In this document: one piece after another, positions 7,767-15,233 of the stretch
How positions within the stretch are numbered: the first letter of the stretch is position 1
Layout: each line of letters starts with the position of its first letter
NCBI GenBank assembly: GCA_029932675.1
Contig: JAOZPP010000005.1
Location: 1-64,000, forward strand
Origin: a bacterium
GTDB lineage: Bacteria; SM23-81; DAOVCL01
Direction of reading: 5' to 3'
DNA: 64,000 nt
Position numbers and translations under genes: made by a program
Notes under the pieces: model-generated
Told to the model about the DNA's origin: nothing
Seen by the model: only the letters and a program-made list of their open reading frames with translations
Database searches by the model: none

Positions 7767-10292
7767 ATGTTGCGCAAAATAGTCGTAGTCCTAATATTGG
7801 TGGGCCTTACCCCGGCTTTTGCCTTAGCTGCTGGTTCATCAGGCAGCTATTTGGCAAAGAGCGGGAGATCATACAGGCCCAGTCAACCAGCATCCAAAGG
7901 GGAGATGCTTTACTATGACGATGGTTCTTTTGAGGATGCCCTGGGGATTTACAGCGAGCATTTTGGCTCTATCCCCAGCGATTCCACTATTGGGATTGCT
8001 GCCTTCTTCATTCACCAGGCCTGTAGCCTTCAGGCAGTCTCCGTTTACCTCGATTACAGAACCTCCAATGATTTCTACCTTTGGGTATGGGCTGATTCCA
8101 GTGGAGTGCCCAAATCCGGAGGAACGCCCGTCTATTTCCAGCTTGCAGCCGGGCCGGATTCAGGCTATGTAGGCTGGTGGACTGTTGATATAGAACCTTC
8201 TGTCCCGGTTCCCGATACATTCTGGGTAGGGATCGGTTATAGCTATCTGGGGGCTGAGCCAGAGTGGTATATCGGCTATGATACAGGAACCGAGGATAAC
8301 CTTCATTTCGATGTTAACCTTTGGGGGACTGTTGATAAGTGGGAGAACCTCTGCGACCCCTATGGTAACTGCCATCCCTTAGGTATTAGACCTATAATTT
8401 CATCGGTGGCTATCGACCACGATGTGGGCCTGGTCTCCATAGATGCCCCTCCTGCTCAGGTCTGTCCTAATATGCCCTGTACCCCTAAGGTAACGGTGAC
8501 TAATTTGGGCTCATACTTTGAGACATTCGATGTAAAGATGACCATAAGTCCTGGATATACCAGCACGAGAACTATCACCGATTTGGATCCCGTCTATGGG
8601 GATACGGTGCAGATAAGTTTTGATCCCTGGACAAGTGGAGGCGAGGGGACTTTGTATCAGGTTACAGTTACAGTAGAACTTCCGGGGGATGAAAACTCCA
8701 TAAATGACACCTTGGAAGTTCAGACCTTGGCCTCAGGATGGCAGTTCTATGACGATGGGGGTTTTGAAAGTGGAGTCGGCTTCAATGTCACTGGGACAGG
8801 GGAGATTCCTTCCACAGAAACCTGGGGTTTTGCCACCATCTTCCCATTACCTAATGAGGAGTTAGACTTTGTCATAGATACCATAGCTATCTACTTCAGC
8901 GAGTTTAATGATGATGGCTTTCGACTCTATGTTTGGAAAAACGACCCTTCCTGCCCTGATCAACCACAAAGCCATGGCACCCCTCTCTACAATAATATGT
9001 ATGCTGAAGCCAGCGTGGGTTGGAACTATTATCCAGTAAATGTCTTTACCTCTTCTGATTTTTGGATTGGCGTTTGCTATAATAGAAAAACACTTGGCTC
9101 CCCTCTGTGGGAAATAGGTTTGGATACTACCACATTTGACCAGCATACCAAGGTCAATTTAGATGGGACCGCTTGTAGTTGGTATCTGTGGGATCAGCAG
9201 GGTTATCCGGAGAAGGTTCGTGCCCATGGAATAAGGGTTCACAGAACATGGACAGAAAAACCCCAATTTATCAGGGGTGACTACGATGGCAGTGGACAGT
9301 TGCTCACTAACGATCCTTTGATGGAGCTCCAATGGATCTTTGGTGTCCCGGGTGCTACTGCTCCAACCTGTATGGATGCCGCTGATTACAGCGATGATGG
9401 TGGCGTCTTGACCAATGATCCTCTAATGGCGCTTCAGTACATTTTTGGTGTCCCTGGCTCAACTCCTCCACCGCCTCCTTATCCTGACTGTGGTATAGAT
9501 CCCACTGAGGATGAATTAGATTGTGTCTCCCATCCCTTTTGTATGGGAGGTGGCAAGGAGATAACCTATAGGCCGGCTATTAGCGTGCCGGGGGCCAAGG
9601 AGAGGGTTGTAGTAGGAGAGGCGAAGATAGTCGATGGATTAGTGGAGGTGCCCATTGATTTGGTAGTAAATGATCGAGTTTGTGGATTTGACATCTCCCT
9701 TGGCTATGATGCCTCTACCTTGCGGTTTATTGAAGTAGTGGGTGGAGATGGATATGATTTTTATGCTGTGGACACCCGGGAGGAAGGGATAGTAAGGATT
9801 GGAGGAGTTCCTGATATAGAGATGGTTAAGCTAATGGAGGCAGGGACGCATAAGGTGGGTGTGGTAGTGTTTGAAGTAAAGAGGGAAGCAGATGTGGTGC
9901 TGAGCTGGCGGAAGGTAGAAGTATACGGATCTAATGTGCAGCTTCTACCAGTGGAATGGGTAAATGGGGTAGTTAGGGTGGGTTTACCTACCAAGCATAC
10001 CTTAGAGTCGAACTATCCCAATCCGTTCAACTCTGCTACCCTCATCCGTTACCACCTGCCAGCTATCAGCCATCAGCTATCAGCAGTTAGCTTAAAGGTT
10101 TACAACATCATGGGAGAGGAGGTAAAAACCCTGGTGGATGGGGAGCAGAAAGCGGGCAGTTACCAAGTGGTTTGGGATGGGAAGGACAGTGGAGGCAAAC
10201 CAGTGGCCAGTGGGATATACTTCTGTAGGTTAAAGGTGTTAGGTGATAGGTTAGAGGTGGTGAAGACGAGGAAGATGGTGCTGCTCAGGTAG
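7767..10292 (+). CDS. Modular exported protein with dockerin-like, cohesin-like and T9SS sorting domains
   Basis: An 841-residue exported protein; the ATG follows AAGGAGGGAAGGAAA and a signal peptide is clear. Two homologous beta-rich modules start 'YYDDGSFE' (about residue 48) and 'FYDDGGFE' (about 328), with a CARDB-like adhesion module between them (about 220-320). Residues 505-561 hold two calcium-loop repeats, GDYDGSGQLLTNDPLMELQ and ADYSDDGGVLTNDPLMALQ, resembling type I dockerin. Residues 610-731 resemble a cohesin fold (VEVPIDLVVND, GFDISLGYDASTLRF). A T9SS type A sorting domain (NYPNPFN) follows from about 740. Having dockerin-like and cohesin-like modules in one chain suggests self- or partner assembly at the surface, but neither binding activity is proven. 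Confidence 0.75.
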   Translation: MLRKIVVVLILVGLTPAFALAAGSSGSYLAKSGRSYRPSQPASKGEMLYYDDGSFEDALGIYSEHFGSIPSDSTIGIAAFFIHQACSLQAVSVYLDYRTSNDFYLWVWADSSGVPKSGGTPVYFQLAAGPDSGYVGWWTVDIEPSVPVPDTFWVGIGYSYLGAEPEWYIGYDTGTEDNLHFDVNLWGTVDKWENLCDPYGNCHPLGIRPIISSVAIDHDVGLVSIDAPPAQVCPNMPCTPKVTVTNLGSYFETFDVKMTISPGYTSTRTITDLDPVYGDTVQISFDPWTSGGEGTLYQVTVTVELPGDENSINDTLEVQTLASGWQFYDDGGFESGVGFNVTGTGEIPSTETWGFATIFPLPNEELDFVIDTIAIYFSEFNDDGFRLYVWKNDPSCPDQPQSHGTPLYNNMYAEASVGWNYYPVNVFTSSDFWIGVCYNRKTLGSPLWEIGLDTTTFDQHTKVNLDGTACSWYLWDQQGYPEKVRAHGIRVHRTWTEKPQFIRGDYDGSGQLLTNDPLMELQWIFGVPGATAPTCMDAADYSDDGGVLTNDPLMALQYIFGVPGSTPPPPPYPDCGIDPTEDELDCVSHPFCMGGGKEITYRPAISVPGAKERVVVGEAKIVDGLVEVPIDLVVNDRVCGFDISLGYDASTLRFIEVVGGDGYDFYAVDTREEGIVRIGGVPDIEMVKLMEAGTHKVGVVVFEVKREADVVLSWRKVEVYGSNVQLLPVEWVNGVVRVGLPTKHTLESNYPNPFNSATLIRYHLPAISHQLSAVSLKVYNIMGEEVKTLVDGEQKAGSYQVVWDGKDSGGKPVASGIYFCRLKVLGDRLEVVKTRKMVLLR
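10060..10094 (+). repeat. In-frame heptanucleotide repeat, sorting-domain site A
   Basis: 7-mers CAGCTAT, CAGCCAT, CAGCTAT, CAGCAGT, TAGCTTA encode AISHQLSAVS. This is a CAGCYAT family, different from the CAGYGGT family of the three preceding genes. Confidence 0.75.
10227..10261 (+). repeat. In-frame heptanucleotide repeat, sorting-domain site B
   Basis: 7-mers AGGTTAA, AGGTGTT, AGGTGAT, AGGTTAG, AGGTGGT precede the terminal KMVLLR codons. Confidence 0.75.
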
Positions 10293-10305
10293 AGTTAAGA
10301 TAGAG

Positions 10306-10368
10306 AAGGGGGGAGCGACAGGATTCGGTGGCCTTGGACAAGATAAGCTGAACTTCGCTTCCCCCCTT
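10306..10368. terminator. Possible bidirectional stem between convergent genes
   Basis: AAGGGGGGAGCGA (10306-10318) pairs with TCGCTTCCCCCCTT (10355-10368) apart from one bulged T. It lies between two convergent genes, as a shared terminator would. The loop is long and there is no U-tract, so the call is tentative. Confidence 0.35.
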
Positions 10369-10379
10369 GAATTAGAAAG

Positions 10380-11954
10380 CTATTGGGCAGGTCGCCAGAT
10401 GAAGAAGCTTTCCTCCCTTACCGCACACCTTCCCTGGGAGATGTAACGGGAGGATGAATTGTAGTCCCAGCCGAGGTATTGGGAATCCCCACCTCCATGG
10501 GTGGTGACGAAGAGGTGGTTGGAAAGTTTTCCAATGGCGCTTATTCTGTCTGCACCATACTTCCTATCTCCCCTACTGGGGTCTATGGGCACCCAGCCAT
10601 ATCCAGGGAAGTAGACCTCTGCCCAACGGTGATAAACCGCATCTACCGATGCCTCATCCCCCCTCATCGATGTTCCCGCCTCGAATCGGGCCGGCAGGCC
10701 GCCTGCCCTGCAGAGGGCGATGAAGAGAAATGTATACTCCGAACAGGAACCGGTTCCCCTTTTGATTAAAGTGGGAGCTACATCCCACCCTCCGGTTCTC
10801 TCATATTCCATATGATCTATCACCCACTGGAATACCTTTCTGGCTATCCAATAGGTATTCCTTTCCTTGCCGATGATTTCTCTTGCTTTATCCTTTACTA
10901 AATCTCCAGTAATGAGATATCTGGACCCTTCACCAAGCCACTTATCCTTTACCTCCTGGGGTATTTCTTCGAGGTTCCCGGCCCTCTCCGGAAGGAGTGG
11001 GTAGCTGATGGTCCTCAAGCGGGCCTTCACCCTATAGCCAACCTCAACCCTCCGGTTGGGGGGAAGGTCCTTAATCGGGTAAATGGCCACCTTCTGTCCC
11101 CAGCGGTCGGTTACTACCTGAGCGGGTTGGGGTTTGAACCTGATCGGGGAGAGCAATTGCTGGCGAGGAGAGCTTGAGGGGACTGCGATGGCTATCTGGC
11201 CCCACCTTATCATCCCTGGTCCCAGGTTCTCCACCCTATGGACGAACTCTAACTCTACCCGGCGCTGCTCAGTAACTCGAAATAGGGGAAAGGTGGTAAG
11301 GTCTATGCTATAGAGGCTATCTGTTTGGAAGTCCACATTCCAGAGCGACTTCCCATCCCAGGCCAAGCCACAAGGGTAAGGGCCGGGGGAGGAAATTGAG
11401 GTTATTACCCTCCCATCCTGGGGGCGGAGGAGATAGATCTCGTCCTTAATCCTATCGGCCACCCAGATGTATCGGCCGTCAAAACAGACGCCCTGGGAGT
11501 AAGGGTAGGGTGCGGGGAAGTAATCCAAGGTAGTACCATCCAGGGGGTTCAGCAGATAGATCAACTCCTTATCCGCCAAGATGAGGGCCTTACCATCCCA
11601 ACCCAGTCCCACCGGTGAGGAACCGGGGGCAGGGAACCTTACCTTTACCTCTCCACTTCGAGGGTCGAAGCCATAGATCATCCCCTCTTCCCCATCGACT
11701 ACGAAGAGTTTCTCCTTAACCCAGGCCAAGCCCAGCGGTCGGGGACAGGGGGCTGAGAAGCTCCCCCTTACCTTGCCTGATGCGGGATCGAGTGCATAGA
11801 TCTTGGCCTCCCTCCAGTCGGCCAGCCAGAGGTTCTTTCCGTCCCATCCCAGGCCTGCGGGGCAACGGGTAGGGGAGGGGAAACCATGAGCGCTAAGGAG
11901 AGAAGGGCAAAATAGCACGAAAAGCAGGAGGAGAATACGAACTGCTCTTAACAT
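10380..11954 (-). CDS. Exported NHL-type propeller fused to a transglutaminase-like domain
   Basis: A 524-residue exported protein with ATG behind AAGGAGGGAAAA and a signal peptide of about 22 residues. Residues 30-220 contain five degenerate blades of the form 'GLaWDGk.LwvaD....iy.ldp.dG', an SMP-30/NHL-like propeller. Residues 370-470 are a transglutaminase-like (papain-fold) domain with the expected triad: Cys404 in GTGSCSEYT, His442 in YHRWAEV and Asp458 in PIDPS. Such domains act as cysteine proteases or amidases or bind peptides. The 10-base gap to the upstream membrane bactofilin gene suggests one operon. There is no sorting domain, so a periplasmic location is likely. Confidence 0.75.
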   Translation of the reverse strand: MLRAVRILLLLFVLFCPSLLSAHGFPSPTRCPAGLGWDGKNLWLADWREAKIYALDPASGKVRGSFSAPCPRPLGLAWVKEKLFVVDGEEGMIYGFDPRSGEVKVRFPAPGSSPVGLGWDGKALILADKELIYLLNPLDGTTLDYFPAPYPYSQGVCFDGRYIWVADRIKDEIYLLRPQDGRVITSISSPGPYPCGLAWDGKSLWNVDFQTDSLYSIDLTTFPLFRVTEQRRVELEFVHRVENLGPGMIRWGQIAIAVPSSSPRQQLLSPIRFKPQPAQVVTDRWGQKVAIYPIKDLPPNRRVEVGYRVKARLRTISYPLLPERAGNLEEIPQEVKDKWLGEGSRYLITGDLVKDKAREIIGKERNTYWIARKVFQWVIDHMEYERTGGWDVAPTLIKRGTGSCSEYTFLFIALCRAGGLPARFEAGTSMRGDEASVDAVYHRWAEVYFPGYGWVPIDPSRGDRKYGADRISAIGKLSNHLFVTTHGGGDSQYLGWDYNSSSRYISQGRCAVREESFFIWRPAQ

Positions 11955-11964
11955 TTTTCCCTCC

Positions 11965-13101
11965 TTAGATTAACTCTTTGGCCTTGGCCTGGCGGTATAG
12001 GGTCTTCCTGCTCAACAGGATGGCTCCAAGGCCGAAGACCATAGTGAGGATCCTCACTGACCAACCTAAATAAGGGACTTTGGCCAAAAGGGTGAGGACG
12101 ATTAAACCTAAGATCAGAGACCAAATCGGTGAGAGGTTCCTCTTAGAGAAGATCCCCAAGATCTTGTCCCCGATGAAGACCCCCACGAATATCTTGCTCA
12201 GGTAGAGGGCGAGGATATAGCCAAATAGGGCAAAGATCGCCAGAGGGATGCCAATCACGGTAAGGAGGAGGATAAATATGGCCACGGGAAGGCAAACGAG
12301 GGTAACCACCCCCCATCCAAGGCTCCTCCAGGGTGAGGAGGCTAGGGTCTGTGAGATGAGGAGGGCGTTCCGGTGGGAAAGGCTTACAGCGATTATCCCT
12401 ACGAGGAGAAGGCCAAGGAAGAGGGCAACCTCAAAGAAGACGGAGAACATACTTCTCCCCTTTTTTCTCACCTCAGGCCTTTCCCATTGGTGACCCCCCT
12501 GGACCTCTGCCCCCTCCGGAACCTGGATCTCGGATGGGCTTTTGTAAATAAGTTTCCCTTTTATCACTACGGAAGGGGCAAGGGTTATCTCCTTTGCCTC
12601 CAGATAGACATCCCCCCCAATTGTTCCCCCGATGAAGATGGCCTGAGCGGCGATGTGCACATCTCCCCCGATGGTTCCGTTTAGCCTGACCTCCTGACAT
12701 CCAACCCTCACTTCCCCTCCAATGGTTCCCCCTTCGGGCAGGGAAAAGGTTTGACAGCCTACTAAGAGATCACCTCCTACTTGGCCATTGACCCTAATCC
12801 GGCGACCTGCACCTCTTAGGTCGTCTCCTATCTGGCCCGAAAGATCGATCTCCTCTGCTATAGCCCAAAGGTCGTGCTCTATCTCCCCCTTGATGGTTAA
12901 CCCCCTGGCTATGGAGAGGAGATCTCCCCCCACAGTTCCACTTATCCTCACCGTCTCCCCGCTCACTATCGCATTCCCTGTCCACCTTTCTCCCTCGGCC
13001 AGGGAGACAGTCGCCCCCCCTCTTAACTGAGTGGCATAGGTGTTTACGGGTACCCAGAAGAGGGTTAAGGCTAAAAACAGAAGTTTGCAGACTCCCCTCA
13101 T
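11965..13101 (-). CDS. Bactofilin-like (polymer-forming) membrane protein
   Basis: About 378 residues. The ATG at 13101 follows AAAGGAGGCAAA; an in-frame TTG at 13116 is less likely. After a signal peptide, residues 25-195 consist of short hydrophobic repeats ending in 'GGDv' or 'GGev' (VGGDLLVG, IGGEVRVG, IGGDVHIA, IGGDVYLE), the pattern of a right-handed beta-helix as in bactofilins. From about residue 218, four hydrophobic segments follow (VALFLGLLLVGIIAV, VTLVCLPVAIFILLLTVIGI and two more). The architecture suggests an extracytoplasmic beta-helix anchored in the inner membrane. It is transcribed 10 bases ahead of the transglutaminase-like gene, and a joint envelope role is inferred. Confidence 0.7.
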   Translation of the reverse strand: MRGVCKLLFLALTLFWVPVNTYATQLRGGATVSLAEGERWTGNAIVSGETVRISGTVGGDLLSIARGLTIKGEIEHDLWAIAEEIDLSGQIGDDLRGAGRRIRVNGQVGGDLLVGCQTFSLPEGGTIGGEVRVGCQEVRLNGTIGGDVHIAAQAIFIGGTIGGDVYLEAKEITLAPSVVIKGKLIYKSPSEIQVPEGAEVQGGHQWERPEVRKKGRSMFSVFFEVALFLGLLLVGIIAVSLSHRNALLISQTLASSPWRSLGWGVVTLVCLPVAIFILLLTVIGIPLAIFALFGYILALYLSKIFVGVFIGDKILGIFSKRNLSPIWSLILGLIVLTLLAKVPYLGWSVRILTMVFGLGAILLSRKTLYRQAKAKELI

Positions 13102-13159
13102 TTTGCCTCCTTTCAAGAACTTAGCTCGCTACGCTCGCCAAGCTCTCCACTGGGGTTAT

Positions 13160-13233
13160 GCTCCTCTGATGCGCCGCAATCTTACGCTTATTCGGACAGC
13201 ACTGGCTAAAGCAATTTGGCATCAGAGAGGAGC
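13160..13233. repeat. Imperfect inverted repeat in an intergenic gap
   Basis: In the 320-base gap between the bactofilin-like gene and the propeller gene, GCTCCTCTGATGC (13160-13172) faces GCATCAGAGAGGAGC (13219-13233), complementary apart from two extra bases. No gene was seen in the gap. The terminator at 13353-13390 occupies its other end. Confidence 0.45.
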
Positions 13234-13352
13234 AAAGTCTGGGATTAACCTTGGATTACAATATAATAAAGCCCATTGAGAAAGCAACGATTTTTCGATA
13301 ACTTGCACTATCCTTCCATTAAAGGACAAAATAAGGGGGCAAAGCGGAGGGA

Positions 13353-13390
13353 GAAAATTTTAGGCACACCCACGAGACCGCGGATGTGCC
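13353..13390 (-). terminator. Intrinsic terminator after the cobalamin locus
   Basis: Read on the minus strand, GGCACATCC and GGGTGTGCC form a 9-bp stem (one G-U pair) around a 10-base loop, followed by TAAAATTTT. It lies 30 bases beyond the stop codon of the propeller gene and would end the riboswitch-controlled transcript. Confidence 0.55.
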
Positions 13391-13420
13391 CTTCACAGAG
13401 AGAAGCTGGGATAAGCCCGC

Positions 13421-14839
13421 TCACTTAATCAACAACATCTTCCGCACTTCCTTTACCCTTTGCCCTCTGACTTTTAACCTGTAGATATAGACTCCACTGG
13501 CAACTGGGTTGCCCCCTGAGTCCTTACCGTCCCAGACGACAGAATATCCCCCAGGTCCTTTCTCCTCATCCACCAGGGTCCGCACCAACTGACCAGCAAT
13601 GTTGTAGACTTTTAAACTAACGTAGCTCGTGCTCGTGGATCGTGCTCGTGAATCACCCTCCCCCGAACACGAGTAACTTTTGAGGGTGGCAGGGTAGAGA
13701 CGATCTACGAACAACGAGTAACGAACAACGGTTGTTGCATTAAACGGATTGGGGTAGTTCTGTTCCAAAGCAAATCGGCTGGGAAGGGGGACATCTTTGG
13801 CTTCGTCAACAAAATCCGCTCCGCCGTAGATGGCCATATCCTGAGCCCCATCGCCAAAGCCGTAGGTGGCCATCACCGAGTCATTTTGGGGAGAGAACTT
13901 CTGCACTGCGTCATCACCAAAATTGCTCACCCAGATCACGTCCTCTCTATCATCGTAGAGAACCCTCATCGCCCCCTTGCCAATGCGGATTGGATTGTCC
14001 CGGCTATGGTAAACATCCCCAGTGTAGACATCATAGCTATAGAGGAAGCCACTTTTCTCATCGCCCCAGTCGGGGAGATAGCCTCTGCCCCCTTGGGTGA
14101 TTGCTATGTCCCCTGGCCAACCGCCGAGCTCGACGGTATCCACCACCGCCGGTGTCGAATCCGGTCCTGCCCAGCGGTCTATAACACAGACCTTGCCGGC
14201 ATTGGCCTCCCAGAGCCCTGAACAGACCACATGGACCCTTCCATCTGGAGCCAGGGCCAGGTCCTGGGCGTTGCGGGGCATAGGAAGGGTTGTAGTCACC
14301 TCATCGGTAGCAAGATCAATAACCGAGACCGAGGAAGGTGCAAAGTCTGGATGCCCTCCGCTGTTGGCCACAAAGGCCAGGTTATCCACCACCAAGATTC
14401 CCTCAGGCCCAACTCCAACGGGAATATCTTTCACCACTAAACCATTCTCTAAATCAACAACCGACACGGTATTTGCCAAGTAGTTGGTCACATAAGCCCT
14501 GTTAGAGCCAACAACTGCCATAAACCAGGGATTGCTCCCCTCGGCCAGGCCGATCCGCCTCTCCACCCCTTCATCTTGGGGATCGATCACCATAATCTCC
14601 GGCGGCGTGGAATTGACCACGTAGATCCTCTCTTCGAAGCCAACCACCTGATTGGGAATATCCCCCAGTTGGAGAAAATCATTGGTGATCTCAGAAGTCT
14701 CTAAGTTCATCTTGGAAAGGGTTCTCCCCAACCCATTTAGGACATATAAGGTGCGAGGGATATCCCCCCCGTAGAGAACGGAAGCCAAGCCAATCAGAGA
14801 CAAAACCCTGATCATCAATAGGATTTTTGTGCTTCTCAC
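13421..14839 (-). CDS. YncE/BtuG-like beta-propeller with T9SS sorting domain
   Basis: About 472 residues. The start chosen is the GTG at 14839, five bases after AAGGAGGGGG, giving a signal peptide (RSTKILLMIRVLSLIGLASVLYG). Residues 30-345 are a YncE-type seven-bladed propeller with repeats such as AYVTNYLANTVSVVDLENG, 'vpVGvgPeGi' and 'NAQDLALAPDGRVHVV'. The same fold family includes BtuG, the surface cobalamin-binding protein of Bacteroides. The last 115 residues are a T9SS type A sorting domain (NYPNPFN) with an unusual insertion of about 30 residues between strands 1 and 2. It is the last gene of the riboswitch locus, 388 bases after the TonB receptor gene. Cobalamin binding is inferred from context only. 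Confidence 0.7.
   Translation of the reverse strand: MRSTKILLMIRVLSLIGLASVLYGGDIPRTLYVLNGLGRTLSKMNLETSEITNDFLQLGDIPNQVVGFEERIYVVNSTPPEIMVIDPQDEGVERRIGLAEGSNPWFMAVVGSNRAYVTNYLANTVSVVDLENGLVVKDIPVGVGPEGILVVDNLAFVANSGGHPDFAPSSVSVIDLATDEVTTTLPMPRNAQDLALAPDGRVHVVCSGLWEANAGKVCVIDRWAGPDSTPAVVDTVELGGWPGDIAITQGGRGYLPDWGDEKSGFLYSYDVYTGDVYHSRDNPIRIGKGAMRVLYDDREDVIWVSNFGDDAVQKFSPQNDSVMATYGFGDGAQDMAIYGGADFVDEAKDVPLPSRFALEQNYPNPFNATTVVRYSLFVDRLYPATLKSYSCSGEGDSRARSTSTSYVSLKVYNIAGQLVRTLVDEEKGPGGYSVVWDGKDSGGNPVASGVYIYRLKVRGQRVKEVRKMLLIK
13446..13480 (-). repeat. In-frame heptanucleotide repeat, sorting-domain site B
   Basis: On the coding strand the 7-mers AGGTTAA, AAGTCAG, AGGGCAA, AGGGTAA, AGGAAGT encode KVRGQRVKEV just before the terminal KMLLIK. 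Confidence 0.65.
13621..13735 (-). repeat. Oligomer-repeat insertion in sorting-domain site A
   Basis: Around 100 bases inside the sorting domain consist of TCGTG-type units (CTCGTGCTCGTGGATCGTG) and ACGARYA heptamers (ACGAACA, ACGAGTA, ACGAACA). They encode a segment including SCSGEGDSRARSTSTS that other sorting domains lack. The same TCGT heptamers occur between genes at 2999 and 5092. Confidence 0.65.
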
Positions 14840-15026
14840 AGCCCCCTCCTTTTTGTATGCACTGAAGGAAAGCAAAAAGACCTAAAGATTTGCCCCTCCT
14901 CCGCCGGAATCGCGGATAAAAGCAGTCTTCATAGTGGGGCAAGGCCGTAACCCAATAATTCACCGCAGAGGACGCTTTAAAGGTTCTTACCACTCTGGTC
15001 ACTAAATGGATTATGGGCCATTGCGA

Positions 15027-15090
15027 GCCCCGTTAGATATCAATGATGGTTCGCTGAACTCCAAGATTGGCAGAAATTATCTAACGGGGC
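15027..15090. repeat. Perfect 13-bp inverted repeat
   Basis: GCCCCGTTAGATA (15027-15039) and TATCTAACGGGGC (15078-15090) are exact inverted copies about 38 bases apart, each flanked by a GCGAG string. They lie in the 387-base gap between the TonB receptor and the following propeller gene, where no coding sequence was seen. Confidence 0.6.
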
Positions 15091-15163
15091 GAGCGAATAA
15101 AGTGCGGTAGAAGTTGATACTTTGAGCAACCCAAAATTGGAGTACAAAGCCGGTGGGGATTTA

Positions 15164-15233
15164 TGAATAATTCGGATCCATCAGGGCAGAGCCCTACCAG
15201 CACAGGGAGACTTTGGAGCATACGAATTATTCA
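15164..15233. repeat. Inverted repeat overlapping the TonB receptor stop codon
   Basis: TGAATAATTCG (15164-15174) and CGAATTATTCA (15223-15233) are exact inverted copies, with an inner GGGC/GCCC stem. The right arm covers the stop codon of the receptor. It could be a weak terminator or a 3' processing/stability stem between receptor and propeller cistrons. Confidence 0.45.

Noticed and set aside
15018-15030. String CATTGCGAG shared by 15018 and 20236
   Set aside because: Short and common in many bacterial intergenic regions; too little to call a repeat family from two copies.
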